Assembly (NCBI GenBank): GCA_043777755.1
Contig: JAYWHK010000072.1
Location: forward strand, 1-31,834
Origin: CANHEE01 sp043777755
GTDB taxonomy: Bacteria; Bacteroidota; Bacteroidia; Chitinophagales; Saprospiraceae
Direction of reading: 5' to 3'
Length of the DNA: 31,834 bases
Each line of letters begins with the position of its first letter. Positions within the stretch are counted from its first letter, which is position 1. Positions 7,053 through 15,700 of this stretch are shown piece after piece. The notes under the pieces are model-generated. The model did no database searches, was not told where the DNA came from, and saw only the letters and a list, made by a program, of their open reading frames with translations. Position numbers and translations under genes: made by a program.

Positions 7053-8219
7053 CTATACTTTTCTTACAATACATTCATTTTCGAGTACATCAAAAGCAAC
7101 CATTTTGCGTTCTTTGAGCCAGCGGATAAGGTTTTCGCCCAAAAGCTCTTTTCGCCAACCTTTGTTAACGCTTTTGTCTAAGTAATCATCGTCGTCAGCG
7201 TGATCTTTGAGTGCTGATTTCGCTACAATCATCGAATGGGCAACGTTTGCCTTCAAACAACGCTCACGAATGAGCAAATATATAAATTCTGAGCTTAGAT
7301 TTTGTTCGGGGCTTTCTTCGTCGGCACTCATTGGGATTCGTTCCAACCAAGATTTTTCCTCATCGGTCATTTTTGCTTGATAAAGCTCATTAAAAACGTC
7401 CCAATAATTGTTGATGGTTTTGTCAGAAATGATGCGATTTTGACGCAAAGCAGCTTTTCCTTCATTGATATTTTTGACGACCATCGTGACGGTTTTGGTA
7501 GGCATAATCATCTCTTTGGACATATTTTTGCGCTCTGCTTCAGCACGTCGCCACAACATTAAGCGAATCAAAAAGATTTGCTCTCGCTGCGCTAAATTTG
7601 CCGTGAGGTTAATGCCCAGCACTTCTTTGAGTGGGTCAATTTCGTAGTATTCTTTGGATTCTAATTTGGAAAGCTCCTCTTTTAACCAATGCGTTCTGCC
7701 CAATTCTTCTAATTTTTTGGCTAAAATTTCCCACAACCGAGGCAAATGTAGTACATCATTTAGCGCATATTTGAGTTGCTTTGGGCTAATCGGACGGGTT
7801 TCCCAATCCGTTACCGTAAAGGCTTTACTGATGCGAACTTTTATTTCTTTTTCGGCTAATTTTTGAAAAGACATTGGATAAGTCGTACTTAAAAAACCAG
7901 CTGCCACTTGTGTATCAAAAATATTTTTGGGCATGATGCCGTAAAGCGAATGTAGCACACGATAATCATTATCACCAGCGTGTGTTATTTTCGTAATCGC
8001 TTCATTTTGAAGGATTTGCAAAAACAAACCAATGTCTTGCAAAACCATGGTATCAATCACATAGATACCGTTCTCCGTTATCGCTTGAATCAAGCAAAGT
8101 GTTGGATAAAATCTTTTTTCGCCTACAAATTCAGTGTCGAAACCAATCCACGAAATGTTTTGATTGTCTGTTGCAAATTGTTGGAGCTGCTCGGCAGTTT
8201 CGATGTTTTGGTATTCCAT
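7053..8219 (-). CDS. rnd: Ribonuclease D
   Basis: A 388-aa DEDDy 3'-5' exoribonuclease that trims the 3' ends of tRNA and other stable RNAs in the cytoplasm. The three exonuclease motifs are present: FDTEF (D28, E30), THAGDNDYRVL (D85) and YALNDVLHL (Y151, D155). The C-terminal half has HRDC-like helices, including IRERCLKANVAHSMIVAKSAL, which in this family bind RNA. The start ATG at 8219 is directly followed by the usual N-terminal strand, and no longer start is needed. It begins 24 bp after the end of the upstream secreted-protein gene, so the two are probably cotranscribed, although their products share no evident task. Confidence 0.92.
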   Translation of the reverse strand: MEYQNIETAEQLQQFATDNQNISWIGFDTEFVGEKRFYPTLCLIQAITENGIYVIDTMVLQDIGLFLQILQNEAITKITHAGDNDYRVLHSLYGIMPKNIFDTQVAAGFLSTTYPMSFQKLAEKEIKVRISKAFTVTDWETRPISPKQLKYALNDVLHLPRLWEILAKKLEELGRTHWLKEELSKLESKEYYEIDPLKEVLGINLTANLAQREQIFLIRLMLWRRAEAERKNMSKEMIMPTKTVTMVVKNINEGKAALRQNRIISDKTINNYWDVFNELYQAKMTDEEKSWLERIPMSADEESPEQNLSSEFIYLLIRERCLKANVAHSMIVAKSALKDHADDDDYLDKSVNKGWRKELLGENLIRWLKERKMVAFDVLENECIVRKV

Positions 8220-8243
8220 TAAGTTTTGGGTATTGTTATATTA

Positions 8244-9305
8244 TTACTCTACGATAATTTTCATACTTTCCTCTTGATTTTTGGTCGCATTCAGCGTTAA
8301 TTTTTGTTCTTTCTTGCCATCAAAAACAGAAATTGCTGCTGTATTGGGTTCTTTTCGCCCAAAACTTTCGACGTGTGCCGTGATGAAATTTTCGCCAGGT
8401 TCGAGGTTCAAAATAAATTCTTGTGGCTTTATTTTCAGCTCAATGTTAGAATATTTTTTCTTACCATTGATATAAATAGAGATAATATCACCGTCTTCGA
8501 GCGAACTATCCCAAACTTTCATGGTAATGGTACGATTTTTTACCGCTAATGTTTTGTTCACGATTGTTTTTCGACCTTCAATTTCAGTTGGAAGTGTTTG
8601 AATAGGTTTTTCAACCACTGTTGGCTGCTCAGGTTTTGGTTCTATTTTTGGCTCAACCTTAGCAATAGCTGGTTTTTGCTCTGGCTTGACTTCGGGTTTT
8701 GGTTCATTATCTTCGCAAGGTAATTTGCAAGTACCCGTAAAAGAAATGGTAAAACCTGGCCCTTCGCTGGTTACATTGCTAACCAATATAACATACCATT
8801 CGTCTTTTTTTGCTTTGATGGGAGCTAAAAAACCATTGCTTTCCGCACGACAACCTGGATCTTCACGAAAATCAGTTTCCCCTTCTTTAAGCCCCGTTGC
8901 GCCCATACACATACTTGGGTAAATTTTGTCACCCGAAGCGCAACAACGGACTATTTTTTTGTTGTCACAATCCTCACCACTTAGTCGATAGACCACAAAA
9001 TCCATATCATCTTCCTCTCTGACAGGTTTTATCTTGAATTTTAGAGAGCCAGATTCTTTGATTTGGAATTTTATCCAAGCAGAATTGTGTTCAGCATTGC
9101 CATCTTCAGTACCTGAACCGCCCATAAAACAAGGTGTTGGAACACTTTCAAAATTATCACGTCCTTCACCTTTGAGTGTCGGAAATTCATATTTTCCTTT
9201 TTTACAGATTTCTTTTGCTTTGATACAATCAGCGTATTTTTGACCAAAAGAAAATTGGACAATAATAAATATAAAAATAAATGTAAAAAACTGTTGTTTG
9301 GTCAT
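8244..9305 (-). CDS. Secreted cysteine-rich protein with jelly-roll-like and C-terminal beta domains
   Basis: A 353-aa exported protein. The start chosen is ATG 9305, giving a clean signal peptide, MTKQQFFTFIFIFIIVQFSFGQ; the frame runs on to 9401 but adds only hydrophobic, noncoding-like residues. The first domain (about res 25-190) carries many Cys and looks like a calcium- or carbohydrate-binding beta sandwich of the kind found in secreted Bacteroidota proteins (SAWIKFQIKESGSLKFKIKP, then DDMDFVVYRL). A Pro/Glu/Lys linker follows (about 190-235). The last 90 residues include KVWDSSLEDGDIISIYINGK, a motif I associate with a small beta domain of surface proteins in this phylum. No T9SS tail is visible, so its final place (periplasm, outer surface or medium) is open. 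Role unknown. Confidence 0.75.
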   Translation of the reverse strand: MTKQQFFTFIFIFIIVQFSFGQKYADCIKAKEICKKGKYEFPTLKGEGRDNFESVPTPCFMGGSGTEDGNAEHNSAWIKFQIKESGSLKFKIKPVREEDDMDFVVYRLSGEDCDNKKIVRCCASGDKIYPSMCMGATGLKEGETDFREDPGCRAESNGFLAPIKAKKDEWYVILVSNVTSEGPGFTISFTGTCKLPCEDNEPKPEVKPEQKPAIAKVEPKIEPKPEQPTVVEKPIQTLPTEIEGRKTIVNKTLAVKNRTITMKVWDSSLEDGDIISIYINGKKKYSNIELKIKPQEFILNLEPGENFITAHVESFGRKEPNTAAISVFDGKKEQKLTLNATKNQEESMKIIVE

Positions 9306-9599
9306 GTTTGACGAATGAAAGTAATTAAAATAAATGTAAATAATTAAAATAATTAATGCAAAGTTGCATAAAAAAAATTTTAATATTAGTATTTTAACCA
9401 AATTTTAATAAAAAAAATAGTCTTTTGATTTTTACCAAAAGACTATTTTTTATTTTTATAACAACTTAACCTGTTTTTTAACCACGAATCTTATCTAATT
9501 AAACGAAATCTGTGATTCGGCAAAGCCAATTTCACTAATCGTGATGTAAAAATTAAATCTAATTTCACTAATTTTATTAAAACTTCGTTTTATTTTATT
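9306..9599. other. Intergenic region with terminator and degenerate repeats
   Basis: It holds the terminator at 9412-9451 and a decayed repeat stretch at about 9480-9560 (ACCACGAATC, CTGTGATTCGG and three TTTCACTAAT-like units). A one-mismatch -7 element, CAACTTTG on the minus strand (9366-9359), lacks a well-spaced -33 partner, so the promoter of the secreted-protein gene is uncertain. Confidence 0.6.
9412..9451. terminator. Bidirectional terminator after the CBS-like gene
   Basis: A 16-bp perfect stem, AAAAAATAGTCTTTTG (9412-9427) with its complement (9436-9451), has an 8-nt loop and A/T flanks. It ends minus-strand transcription from the CBS-like gene and separates it from the secreted-protein gene. 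Confidence 0.85.
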
Positions 9600-10577
9600 T
9601 TAAAGCAAACCTTTTTCAGCCATCCAATCCTCGTTGTAGATTTTTGAAACGTAACGGCTGCCGTGGTCGTGAAAAATCATCACTACTACATCGTCTTTTG
9701 TCAATCTATCTTTGAGTTGAATCAAACCTTGCATGGTCGAACCTGCCGAATAACCCATAAAAAGACCTTCTTCCCAAGCCATTCTACGGCACATAATAGC
9801 TCCTTCTTTGTCACCTACTTTTTCCATATAATCGACCACCGATGGGTCAAAATTAGCAGGAACTGTATCTTTTCCAAAGCCTTCAGAAAGGTAAGAATAA
9901 GACTCATTCTCATCAACAATACCCGTTTCATGGTATTTTTTCAGGACAGAACCAAAAGTATCAATGCCCCAAACTTGTATGTTAGGATTCTGTTCTTTCA
10001 AATACATTGCTGTACCCGTCAATGTTCCACAAGTACCTGCGGTAGCTACAAAATGTGTGATTTTACCTTCGGTTTGTTTCCAAATCTCAGGACCAGTTCC
10101 TTCATAATGTGCCATTCGATTGGCTAAATTATCGTATTGATTTGTCCAAACAGAATTTGGCGTTTCGGCATGAAGACGAGCGGCTACTGAATAGTAAGAC
10201 CTTGGGTCTTCTGGTTTAGCATCGTAAGGGCAAATAACCACTTCCGCCCCAAGCGCACGTAAATTGTCAATTTTTTCCTTTGCGACTTTGGTTGTCATGG
10301 TCAAAATAACTTTGTAACCTTTGACAATTGCAGCTTGTGTAATACCCATTCCTGTATTTCCCGAAGTTGCTTCGATGATTGTTCCACCTGGTTTTAAAGT
10401 GCCATTTTTTTCTGCATCTAAAACCATTTTCAAACCAATACGGTCTTTGATAGAGTGTCCAGGATTGAAAGATTCAATTTTTGCCAATACCAAAGCTGGA
10501 ATATCCGCTGCGACTGCATTAAGTTTCACCAATGGCGTGTTGCCGATTGTTTCTAATATGTTTTGATAATATTGCAT
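9600..10577 (-). CDS. PLP-dependent cystathionine beta-synthase/cysteine synthase-like enzyme
   Basis: A 325-aa fold-type II PLP enzyme of sulfur amino-acid metabolism that joins serine or an activated serine to a thiol or sulfide. The PLP lysine lies in HSIKDRIG (K44), the substrate loop in TSGNTG (71-76), and the phosphate-binding loop in TAGTCGTLTG. The C-terminal FHDHGSRYVSKIYNEDWM resembles the end of the catalytic core of cystathionine beta-synthase more than that of O-acetylserine sulfhydrylase. The regulatory CBS domains are absent, as in short bacterial forms. The usual phosphate loop GTGGT is changed to AGTCGT, with a Cys. Annotation as cysteine synthase (cysK/cysM) is the alternative. 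A terminator follows and the gene stands alone. Confidence 0.85.
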   Translation of the reverse strand: MQYYQNILETIGNTPLVKLNAVAADIPALVLAKIESFNPGHSIKDRIGLKMVLDAEKNGTLKPGGTIIEATSGNTGMGITQAAIVKGYKVILTMTTKVAKEKIDNLRALGAEVVICPYDAKPEDPRSYYSVAARLHAETPNSVWTNQYDNLANRMAHYEGTGPEIWKQTEGKITHFVATAGTCGTLTGTAMYLKEQNPNIQVWGIDTFGSVLKKYHETGIVDENESYSYLSEGFGKDTVPANFDPSVVDYMEKVGDKEGAIMCRRMAWEEGLFMGYSAGSTMQGLIQLKDRLTKDDVVVMIFHDHGSRYVSKIYNEDWMAEKGLL

Positions 10578-10694
10578 GATTTGAAAAAAAAGTTAGGAAA
10601 TTTAGACTCAAATGATAGGGTAAGACGGTGGTTCTGCTTCAAAAACACTGCCACATTATACGTATGATTCGTAACTTGTGTTACAAATTGCCCA

Positions 10695-10702
10695 CAAAGG
10701 TA
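10695..10702 (-). promoter_or_regulatory. -7 element upstream of the CBS-like gene
   Basis: CAAAGGTA on the plus strand is TACCTTTG on the minus strand, identical to the methyltransferase -7 box. No TTG is found 17-23 bp upstream; the nearest TTTG is 31 bp away. The leader would be about 115 nt. Confidence 0.45.
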
Positions 10703-10746
10703 ATTGTATTTTTGTCAGTTTATATTTTTTTGACAAAAATAATCTG

Positions 10747-10829
10747 TACGTAGAGAAAAGGCACGCCTTTTCTCGAATAATGTAGAAACGCAGCGTAGTG
10801 CGAGAAAAGGCGTGCCTTTTCTCTACGTA
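10747..10829. repeat. REP-like double-hairpin element, copy B (reverse orientation)
   Basis: The same pair of GAGAAAAGGC palindromes as at 6306-6384 lies here in reverse orientation, with arms extended to 29 bp (10747-10775 with 10801-10829) because both ends are TACGTAGAG. The centre (10776-10800) matches copy A only in the GCACTACG next to one arm. The differing centres with conserved arms suggest that the arms are under selection or were copied recently. Confidence 0.85.
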
Positions 10830-10842
10830 ATAACATGGGCGA

Positions 10843-10898
10843 AGATTTACACCAGAAAAGCCAGCAATAAATATTGCTGGCTTTTCTGGTGTAAATCT
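10843..10898. repeat. 56-bp near-perfect palindrome (27-bp stem, 2-nt loop)
   Basis: A 27-bp arm, starting AGATTTACACCAGAAAAGCC (10843-10869), is followed by AA and its exact complement (10872-10898). The TAG stop codon of the oxidase gene overlaps its edge. No T run follows on the minus strand, so it is not a standard intrinsic terminator, although such a stem in the mRNA could stop polymerase or protect the 3' end. Confidence 0.9.
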
Positions 10899-11505
10899 AT
10901 TTTATAAAATAATTGATATAAAAAAACAGAACCAAATATACCCAAAGAATATCTAAAAAGTGCCAATAACGGGTCAAAAGTTTGAGTTTTAAGGCTTTTA
11001 AAGGGTCTGAAAAATAAACCAAAACACTTACAGGTTCTTTCATGCGACGGTAGGCTACGAAGCAAAAGGCAATCATAAACGGAACACCTAAGGCAACGTG
11101 AAGAATATGTAAAATCGAAATCGCATAAATGTAACCTGCTGCATTGGACGAATAAGTATAGATATTGTCTTGCACCATCGTGTACCAACCAATGCCTTGC
11201 GCCAACATGAAGGCAAAAGTCAGAAGGAGTGTCGTTGTCAAGGCTTTTTTATAGCCATTGGTATCGTCAATTTGGTAGTATTGCTGCGCTCGCTTCATTG
11301 TAAAACTACTGGCAATCAAAATCAATGTATTTACCAAAAACATGACTGGCACTTTGATGGGCGGCATCCCGTTTTGTACACGGGTATAGACGTAAGAAAG
11401 GGTCGTCGCTGCAAAAAGCATCGTCATACCTATCAAAACCAATGTCATAATGATGTTGTAAGGATGAAACATCATTGAGTTGTCATTTTCTTCTTTTTCT
11501 TTCAT
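10897..11505 (-). CDS. Cytochrome c oxidase subunit III (heme-copper oxidase)
   Basis: A 202-aa inner-membrane protein with five transmembrane segments, the short form of COX3. It is an accessory subunit of the terminal oxidase and carries no metal. Typical family features are HILHVALGVPFMI in the fourth segment and RYWHFLDILWVYLVLFFY in the last. The start is ATG 11505 (MKEKEENDNSMMFHPYN); the longer frame to 11541 adds unlikely residues. The oxidase subunits I and II, heme-O synthase and cytochrome genes normally next to it are absent; it stands between a sulfur-metabolism gene and ribH. The oxidase it serves must be encoded elsewhere, perhaps with another subunit III. A perfect palindrome follows its stop. 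Confidence 0.9.
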   Translation of the reverse strand: MKEKEENDNSMMFHPYNIIMTLVLIGMTMLFAATTLSYVYTRVQNGMPPIKVPVMFLVNTLILIASSFTMKRAQQYYQIDDTNGYKKALTTTLLLTFAFMLAQGIGWYTMVQDNIYTYSSNAAGYIYAISILHILHVALGVPFMIAFCFVAYRRMKEPVSVLVYFSDPLKALKLKLLTRYWHFLDILWVYLVLFFYINYFIK

Positions 11506-11625
11506 AATTATTTGCTTAAATAAGTACTTCGACTGAAACAATCAATATTCTTAAATACAATAAACTACTGTAAATCAACAAATTAAAAGACTTACGACTT
11601 ATTGGCTTATGACTATTTAGGAGAA

Positions 11626-12144
11626 TTAATTAAAACCAATTTTACCCTTCACTTCGCCAAAACTTTGTTTTACACCAACCATTCGGAGTGCTGTCACAGC
11701 CGCTTCTATGCCTTTATTGCCATGTTTTCCGCCAGCTCTGTCTATTGCTTGTGCTTCGTTGTTGGGAGTTAAAACACCAAAGATGATAGGTTTGTTCACG
11801 GTAAGTGCTAAATTTGTGATGCCCATTGCCACAGAACTATTAATGTATTCATCGTGTTTGGTTTCGCCTTTTATAACACAACCGATGCAAATAACAGCGT
11901 CTAATTGTTTTGCATGAAGTAACATTCTTGCGCCAATTGGCAGTTCAAATGTACCTGGCACTTGAACGCTATGAATGTTCTCTTCTTTTACACCATGCTT
12001 CAGGAGCGTTTCGTAAGCACCTTCGTACAGATGATGTGTGATGTGTTCGTTCCATTCAGCGACGACGATTCCAATGTTCATTTTTTCGCCCGAAGGGATA
12101 TTTTCTTCGTTGTATTTTGATAAATTTTTTAATGCAGATGCCAT
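11626..12144 (-). CDS. ribH: 6,7-dimethyl-8-ribityllumazine synthase
   Basis: A 172-aa cytoplasmic enzyme that condenses 5-amino-6-ribitylaminouracil with 3,4-dihydroxy-2-butanone 4-phosphate, the penultimate step of riboflavin synthesis. Active-site features are AEWN (W31), PGTFELP (63-69), GCVIKGETKHDEY with the catalytic H97, and GVLTPNN. The AGGKHGNKG loop near res 137-145 binds phosphate. Length and start fit the family, with a short N-terminal extension. It is separate from other rib genes. No FMN riboswitch was seen upstream. The 120-bp gap to the oxidase gene holds no clear terminator, so readthrough into that gene is possible. Confidence 0.95.
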   Translation of the reverse strand: MASALKNLSKYNEENIPSGEKMNIGIVVAEWNEHITHHLYEGAYETLLKHGVKEENIHSVQVPGTFELPIGARMLLHAKQLDAVICIGCVIKGETKHDEYINSSVAMGITNLALTVNKPIIFGVLTPNNEAQAIDRAGGKHGNKGIEAAVTALRMVGVKQSFGEVKGKIGFN

Positions 12145-12462
12145 TTTTTTAATAATTTATTACATTTTTTTTAGTTATTTAATGTTTGAAATGGTTCTAA
12201 CTAATTGAAAACCAAAACAACAATTACAATTTGCTTCTTTTTGTTGTAATTTAGTATAAGTTGTAAACACATATTTTCTTGTAATGTTGTCAAGGCTTCT
12301 CTATCGTCTAATTTTAACTTATATCTATCACTGCACAAAAATACAAACGATTTTCAGAAAATATGTCTTTGGATTAAGTTTATTTTAGTTTAAAAAAGCA
12401 TTTCTCCTTTTATTCAAGTATCTTTATGCTGTAAAAATTATTTTACGATTCAATTTTTGAAA
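12145..12462. other. Intergenic region between divergent ribH and the small basic gene
   Basis: No coding region was seen. A -7-like TATTTTTG on the minus strand (12343-12336) could serve ribH with a leader of about 190 nt, but no -33 partner is visible. TATCTTTA (12419-12426, plus) is an imperfect -7 element 37 bp before the small gene. Neither is strong. Confidence 0.5.
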
Positions 12463-12621
12463 ATGAGTAAAGATAAAGGCGTTAAAAACGTTAAAAAAGC
12501 ACCTGCGGACAAATCAAAAACCAAGGTTTTGTCTTCGTACAAATCAGAAAGTAAAAGCGGTCAAACGCCTATTACGATTCCTTCAAAAGCTGACGACAAA
12601 TCAGGAAAAAGTGGAAAGTAA
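12463..12621 (+). CDS. Small basic low-complexity protein (52 aa)
   Basis: The frame starts MSKDKGVKNVKKAPADKSKT and ends in a KSGKSGK-type tail. Lys makes up about a quarter of the residues, with many Ser and Gly. There is no hydrophobic core, signal or membrane segment, so it is probably disordered and may bind nucleic acid. It has an A-rich leader (TTTTTGAAAATG), a regular codon pattern throughout, and its own terminator 28 bp after the stop, which is good evidence of a real transcription unit. I recall similar small Lys-rich proteins in Bacteroidota but cannot name a family. Confidence 0.7.
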   Translation: MSKDKGVKNVKKAPADKSKTKVLSSYKSESKSGQTPITIPSKADDKSGKSGK

Positions 12622-12649
12622 CATGGGTTTTGTTGCTATTTTATAAACG

Positions 12650-12684
12650 AAACCGCTATTCATCAACTTGATCAATAGCGGTTT
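12650..12684 (+). terminator. Terminator of the small basic gene
   Basis: AAACCGCTATT (12650-12660) pairs with AATAGCGGTTT (12674-12684). The loop can pair further as ATCAA/TTGAT. A T-rich run follows (12682-12696). Confidence 0.85.
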
Positions 12685-12700
12685 TTTTCTTTTTTTATGG

Positions 12701-12754
12701 ACGCTGATTTAGCTGATTTTCCTTTGGAAAAAACGCTGATTTTCGCTGATTTTT
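12701..12754. repeat. CGCTGATTT-type degenerate repeat
   Basis: ACGCTGATTTAGCTGATTTT (12701-12720) and the related ACGCTGATTTTCGCTGATTT (12733-12752) are four GCTGATTT units. Such strings are common between genes in Bacteroidota. It lies just downstream of the terminator and close to the 3' end of the metalloprotease gene. Confidence 0.6.
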
Positions 12755-12797
12755 ACACTTTCTCACTTTCGACTTTCGACTCTCTCGACCCACTTAC

Positions 12798-15700
12798 TCA
12801 CCGCACCAACATTATTTCCCCTTTATTTTGGATTTTTTTACCACTTTTCAAAGTAATTTCTAAATGATAAACGTAGATTCCGCTGGCAGCTGGCGAGCCG
12901 TTGAACGAGCCATTCCAACCTTTCTGTTCTTGATTCAAAGAAAAATCGTTGGCTTCAAAAACGATGTTTCCCCAACGGTCAAAAATTCTAAAAGTAGTGA
13001 TAAGTGATTCACAATCAAAGCCTTGTGGAAAAATAGTATCGTTTGTTTTGTCTTCATTAGGTGAAAAAAACGTAGGAATATAGACTGTTCCAAAACGGCA
13101 ACCTTGACAAATGCTGTTGTTTTCTTCGCCTATGTTTATATCGTCGCTGTCAAAACAATTGCCGATGCGGACTTTTAAGCCGTATTGATGTGTTTTGCCG
13201 TCGTTGATGATGCGGAAGAAATTGCAATCTTTACAGTTTAAGTTTTCGTTGTCTTTTGTCCAAAAATATTCCTCAAAATCTTTGGCAACTTTTAGCAAAA
13301 GTGTATCGTTTTTGCAAAGTAAAGTATCGTTTGGAAGGGCTATTTCTACTTTTATTGGTGTAATTAAAATACTACCTGTCACCGTACAATTGTCCTTTTT
13401 TGCATTGACGCTGTATTTCAAAATAGAGGTTGGTATAACGCTTATTTTTTCACAATTATTACAATTGATAAGGTTGTTGTTTTCTTTCCAAATAATTGAA
13501 TTACAGTCTTTTACGCTTAGTGAAATGCCGTCGCCAAAACAAATTTTGCGGTCTGCGCCTAAGTCAATGACTGATTGTTTTACCTTGACTTGTAGGGTGT
13601 CGGAGTTTTCACATTGGGAATATTTTCCTTTGATGACGATGCTTGTATTTTTATCCGTTGAAAAAATCAAAGAGTCGCAATTGATACACAATTTTTGATT
13701 TGTTTTGGCATCAAACCAAGTGTTGCTTTCTGTTTGCGCCAAGGTTTTTAACGTTATTTTTTCATCTTTACAAACGCTTATTTCTGATGGAAAAATATTT
13801 TTCAAATTGACTGTTCCAACTTCTATGCTGTCTTTTGCGGTGCAATCGCCTTTTTTTGCCAAAACAGAATAAATCGTTTTGATGTTTTTTGGCGTTTCCG
13901 TTATTTTAGTACAATTGTTACAAGGAAAAGGCAGCGAATCTTTGAACCATTGATAAGTGTCATAACCATTCATAACGTTTAGGTTGATGCTTGTTCCCGT
14001 ACAAACATACTGATTTGTACCCAAATCTAACTTCAAAGGACTATCCAATATTTGCAAGCTGTCTAGCTGAACGATGCCACAAGTGTCTGTCGTTTCAAGC
14101 CAATAAAGTCCTGATTTTGAGATGGTTAGCGAAGAATCTACCGAGCCGTCGCTCCATTTATAGGCATTGTATTTTGCATTGGCATTGAGTTTTATCGTTC
14201 CATTGTTGCAATTTTCACGGTCTTTTCCCAAGTCTAATTTTTTAAAATTCGGGTTGATGCTAAAACTATCGACATTGTTGAAATAGTTACATTCAGAATT
14301 GAGTTCAGAATTTGAAACAAATGTTTTTGGGTCAAATTTGCTTTTTAAAAGTTGAATAGCGTTAAGTGTGCCCACTATAGGAGCAATTAAAACATAATTG
14401 AATTGGTTTGCGCCAAGCGTAACTTTGGGAATGATATAATCCCTGCACTCGTTAGGTTGTAAAGGAAGCTCAGTTCCTAATGTGGCTTGGGCAAGATTGC
14501 TGGCTAAATAATTGGTATTTACGCCATAAAGTGGATTTTTACTTAAAATAAAAATACTGAACGTCAAAGGATAATCGCCACCGTTACAAACGCTAACCGT
14601 TACATCGCCAGGATTAGCGCAAGACGTTTTGATTTTTTTGATGTACAAATCCCTATTTTTTGATGCACAAATTTTATTTGCTTGATAGGTAGCATTTGGT
14701 TTTATTATTGGTTTTGAGGCTTTTTGTGTAAAAGAAATATTTTGTTCATTGATAAGTATGGGGACTTCTTGAATGTCGTATTTGTTTACTGAAAATGGAA
14801 TTGAATCTGTACAGATTTTGTTGTTTAAAATAACGAATTTGCTCAACCATATATTTTTATCGTTATTTTTTAGTGTTGAGCCAGTGTTTATCGTATAGTT
14901 ATTACTATCGTACTCATTGTCAGAATGTTCGTCTTGACCGCCTACATCAAAAGATTCACCTTTTATATAGGTCGCATTTCCAAAATTAGTGTTTAATTGA
15001 AATATATTTTTGTTGCCATTTGAGATTAAATCGCCTGAAATCATACCTCCTGTTAGGTTTGTAAGATTAAAGTCGATATTTTGCAAAGGCTTAAATTCTT
15101 TTCCGAAAGAAGGATTCATCGTCAGTGTAATCGTTGAATAAGCAATAGATTTGGATGACGGATTATTTGGGTCGGTAACTTTGCTTAATATCTCAGTTCC
15201 TGATGAGAAGGTTATTGCTTCAATATCAAGTTGAGTCGTATTAGCCCATTCGTGGTATTTTGAATATAGAACAGTTCCACTTGTATTTAAGCGGCACAAT
15301 AAAGGTCTTCTTAGCTTTGTGTTTTTATTGGTGTAATTACTCAGTATCCAAATTGAAGTACCAGTGTAAATTGCTTTTTCAAAACTTATACTATAATTAG
15401 CACTGTCCACAGGCTCAAAATGCTTTGACCAAACAAAATCACCCGTAGCTCTACTCAAAGAAGTGACAAAATTTTTATCAACATTGTTCACTTTTTGTTC
15501 TCCAACAATGACAATATTGTTTGCTGCGATGGTTGAACTTTTTACGTTAAGGTCAGCATCGCCAAGTTTTTTTAGCCAATACATCGAATCATTTTGAAAA
15601 CTGTATCTTGCTAAATATGTCGCTTTTAGTTTGTTGTTTTCTAAAGAATGAATGGTCAAATAGGCGATAAAATCGTTCTCAAAAATCATCTCTTTTACGA

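Larger units (their letters stand above)
10578..10896. other. Intergenic region with promoter element, REP-like copy and long palindrome
   Basis: About 320 bp between the CBS-like gene and the cytochrome oxidase gene. It contains a -7 element (10695-10702), REP-like copy B (10747-10829) and most of a 56-bp palindrome (10843-10898). No coding region was seen. Confidence 0.7.

Noticed and set aside
9306..9401. Longer N-terminus of the secreted cysteine-rich protein
   Set aside because: The added 32 residues put a second hydrophobic stretch before a complete signal peptide, and the DNA is as AT-rich as the intergenic region.
9663..10127. 154-aa plus-strand frame inside the CBS-like gene
   Set aside because: It is antisense to conserved catalytic motifs and has no promoter or family pattern.
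12145..12462. FMN riboswitch upstream of ribH
   Set aside because: The conserved RFN blocks (AGGGTATC-like and GGGGCAGGGTGAAA-like) are not present on the minus strand.
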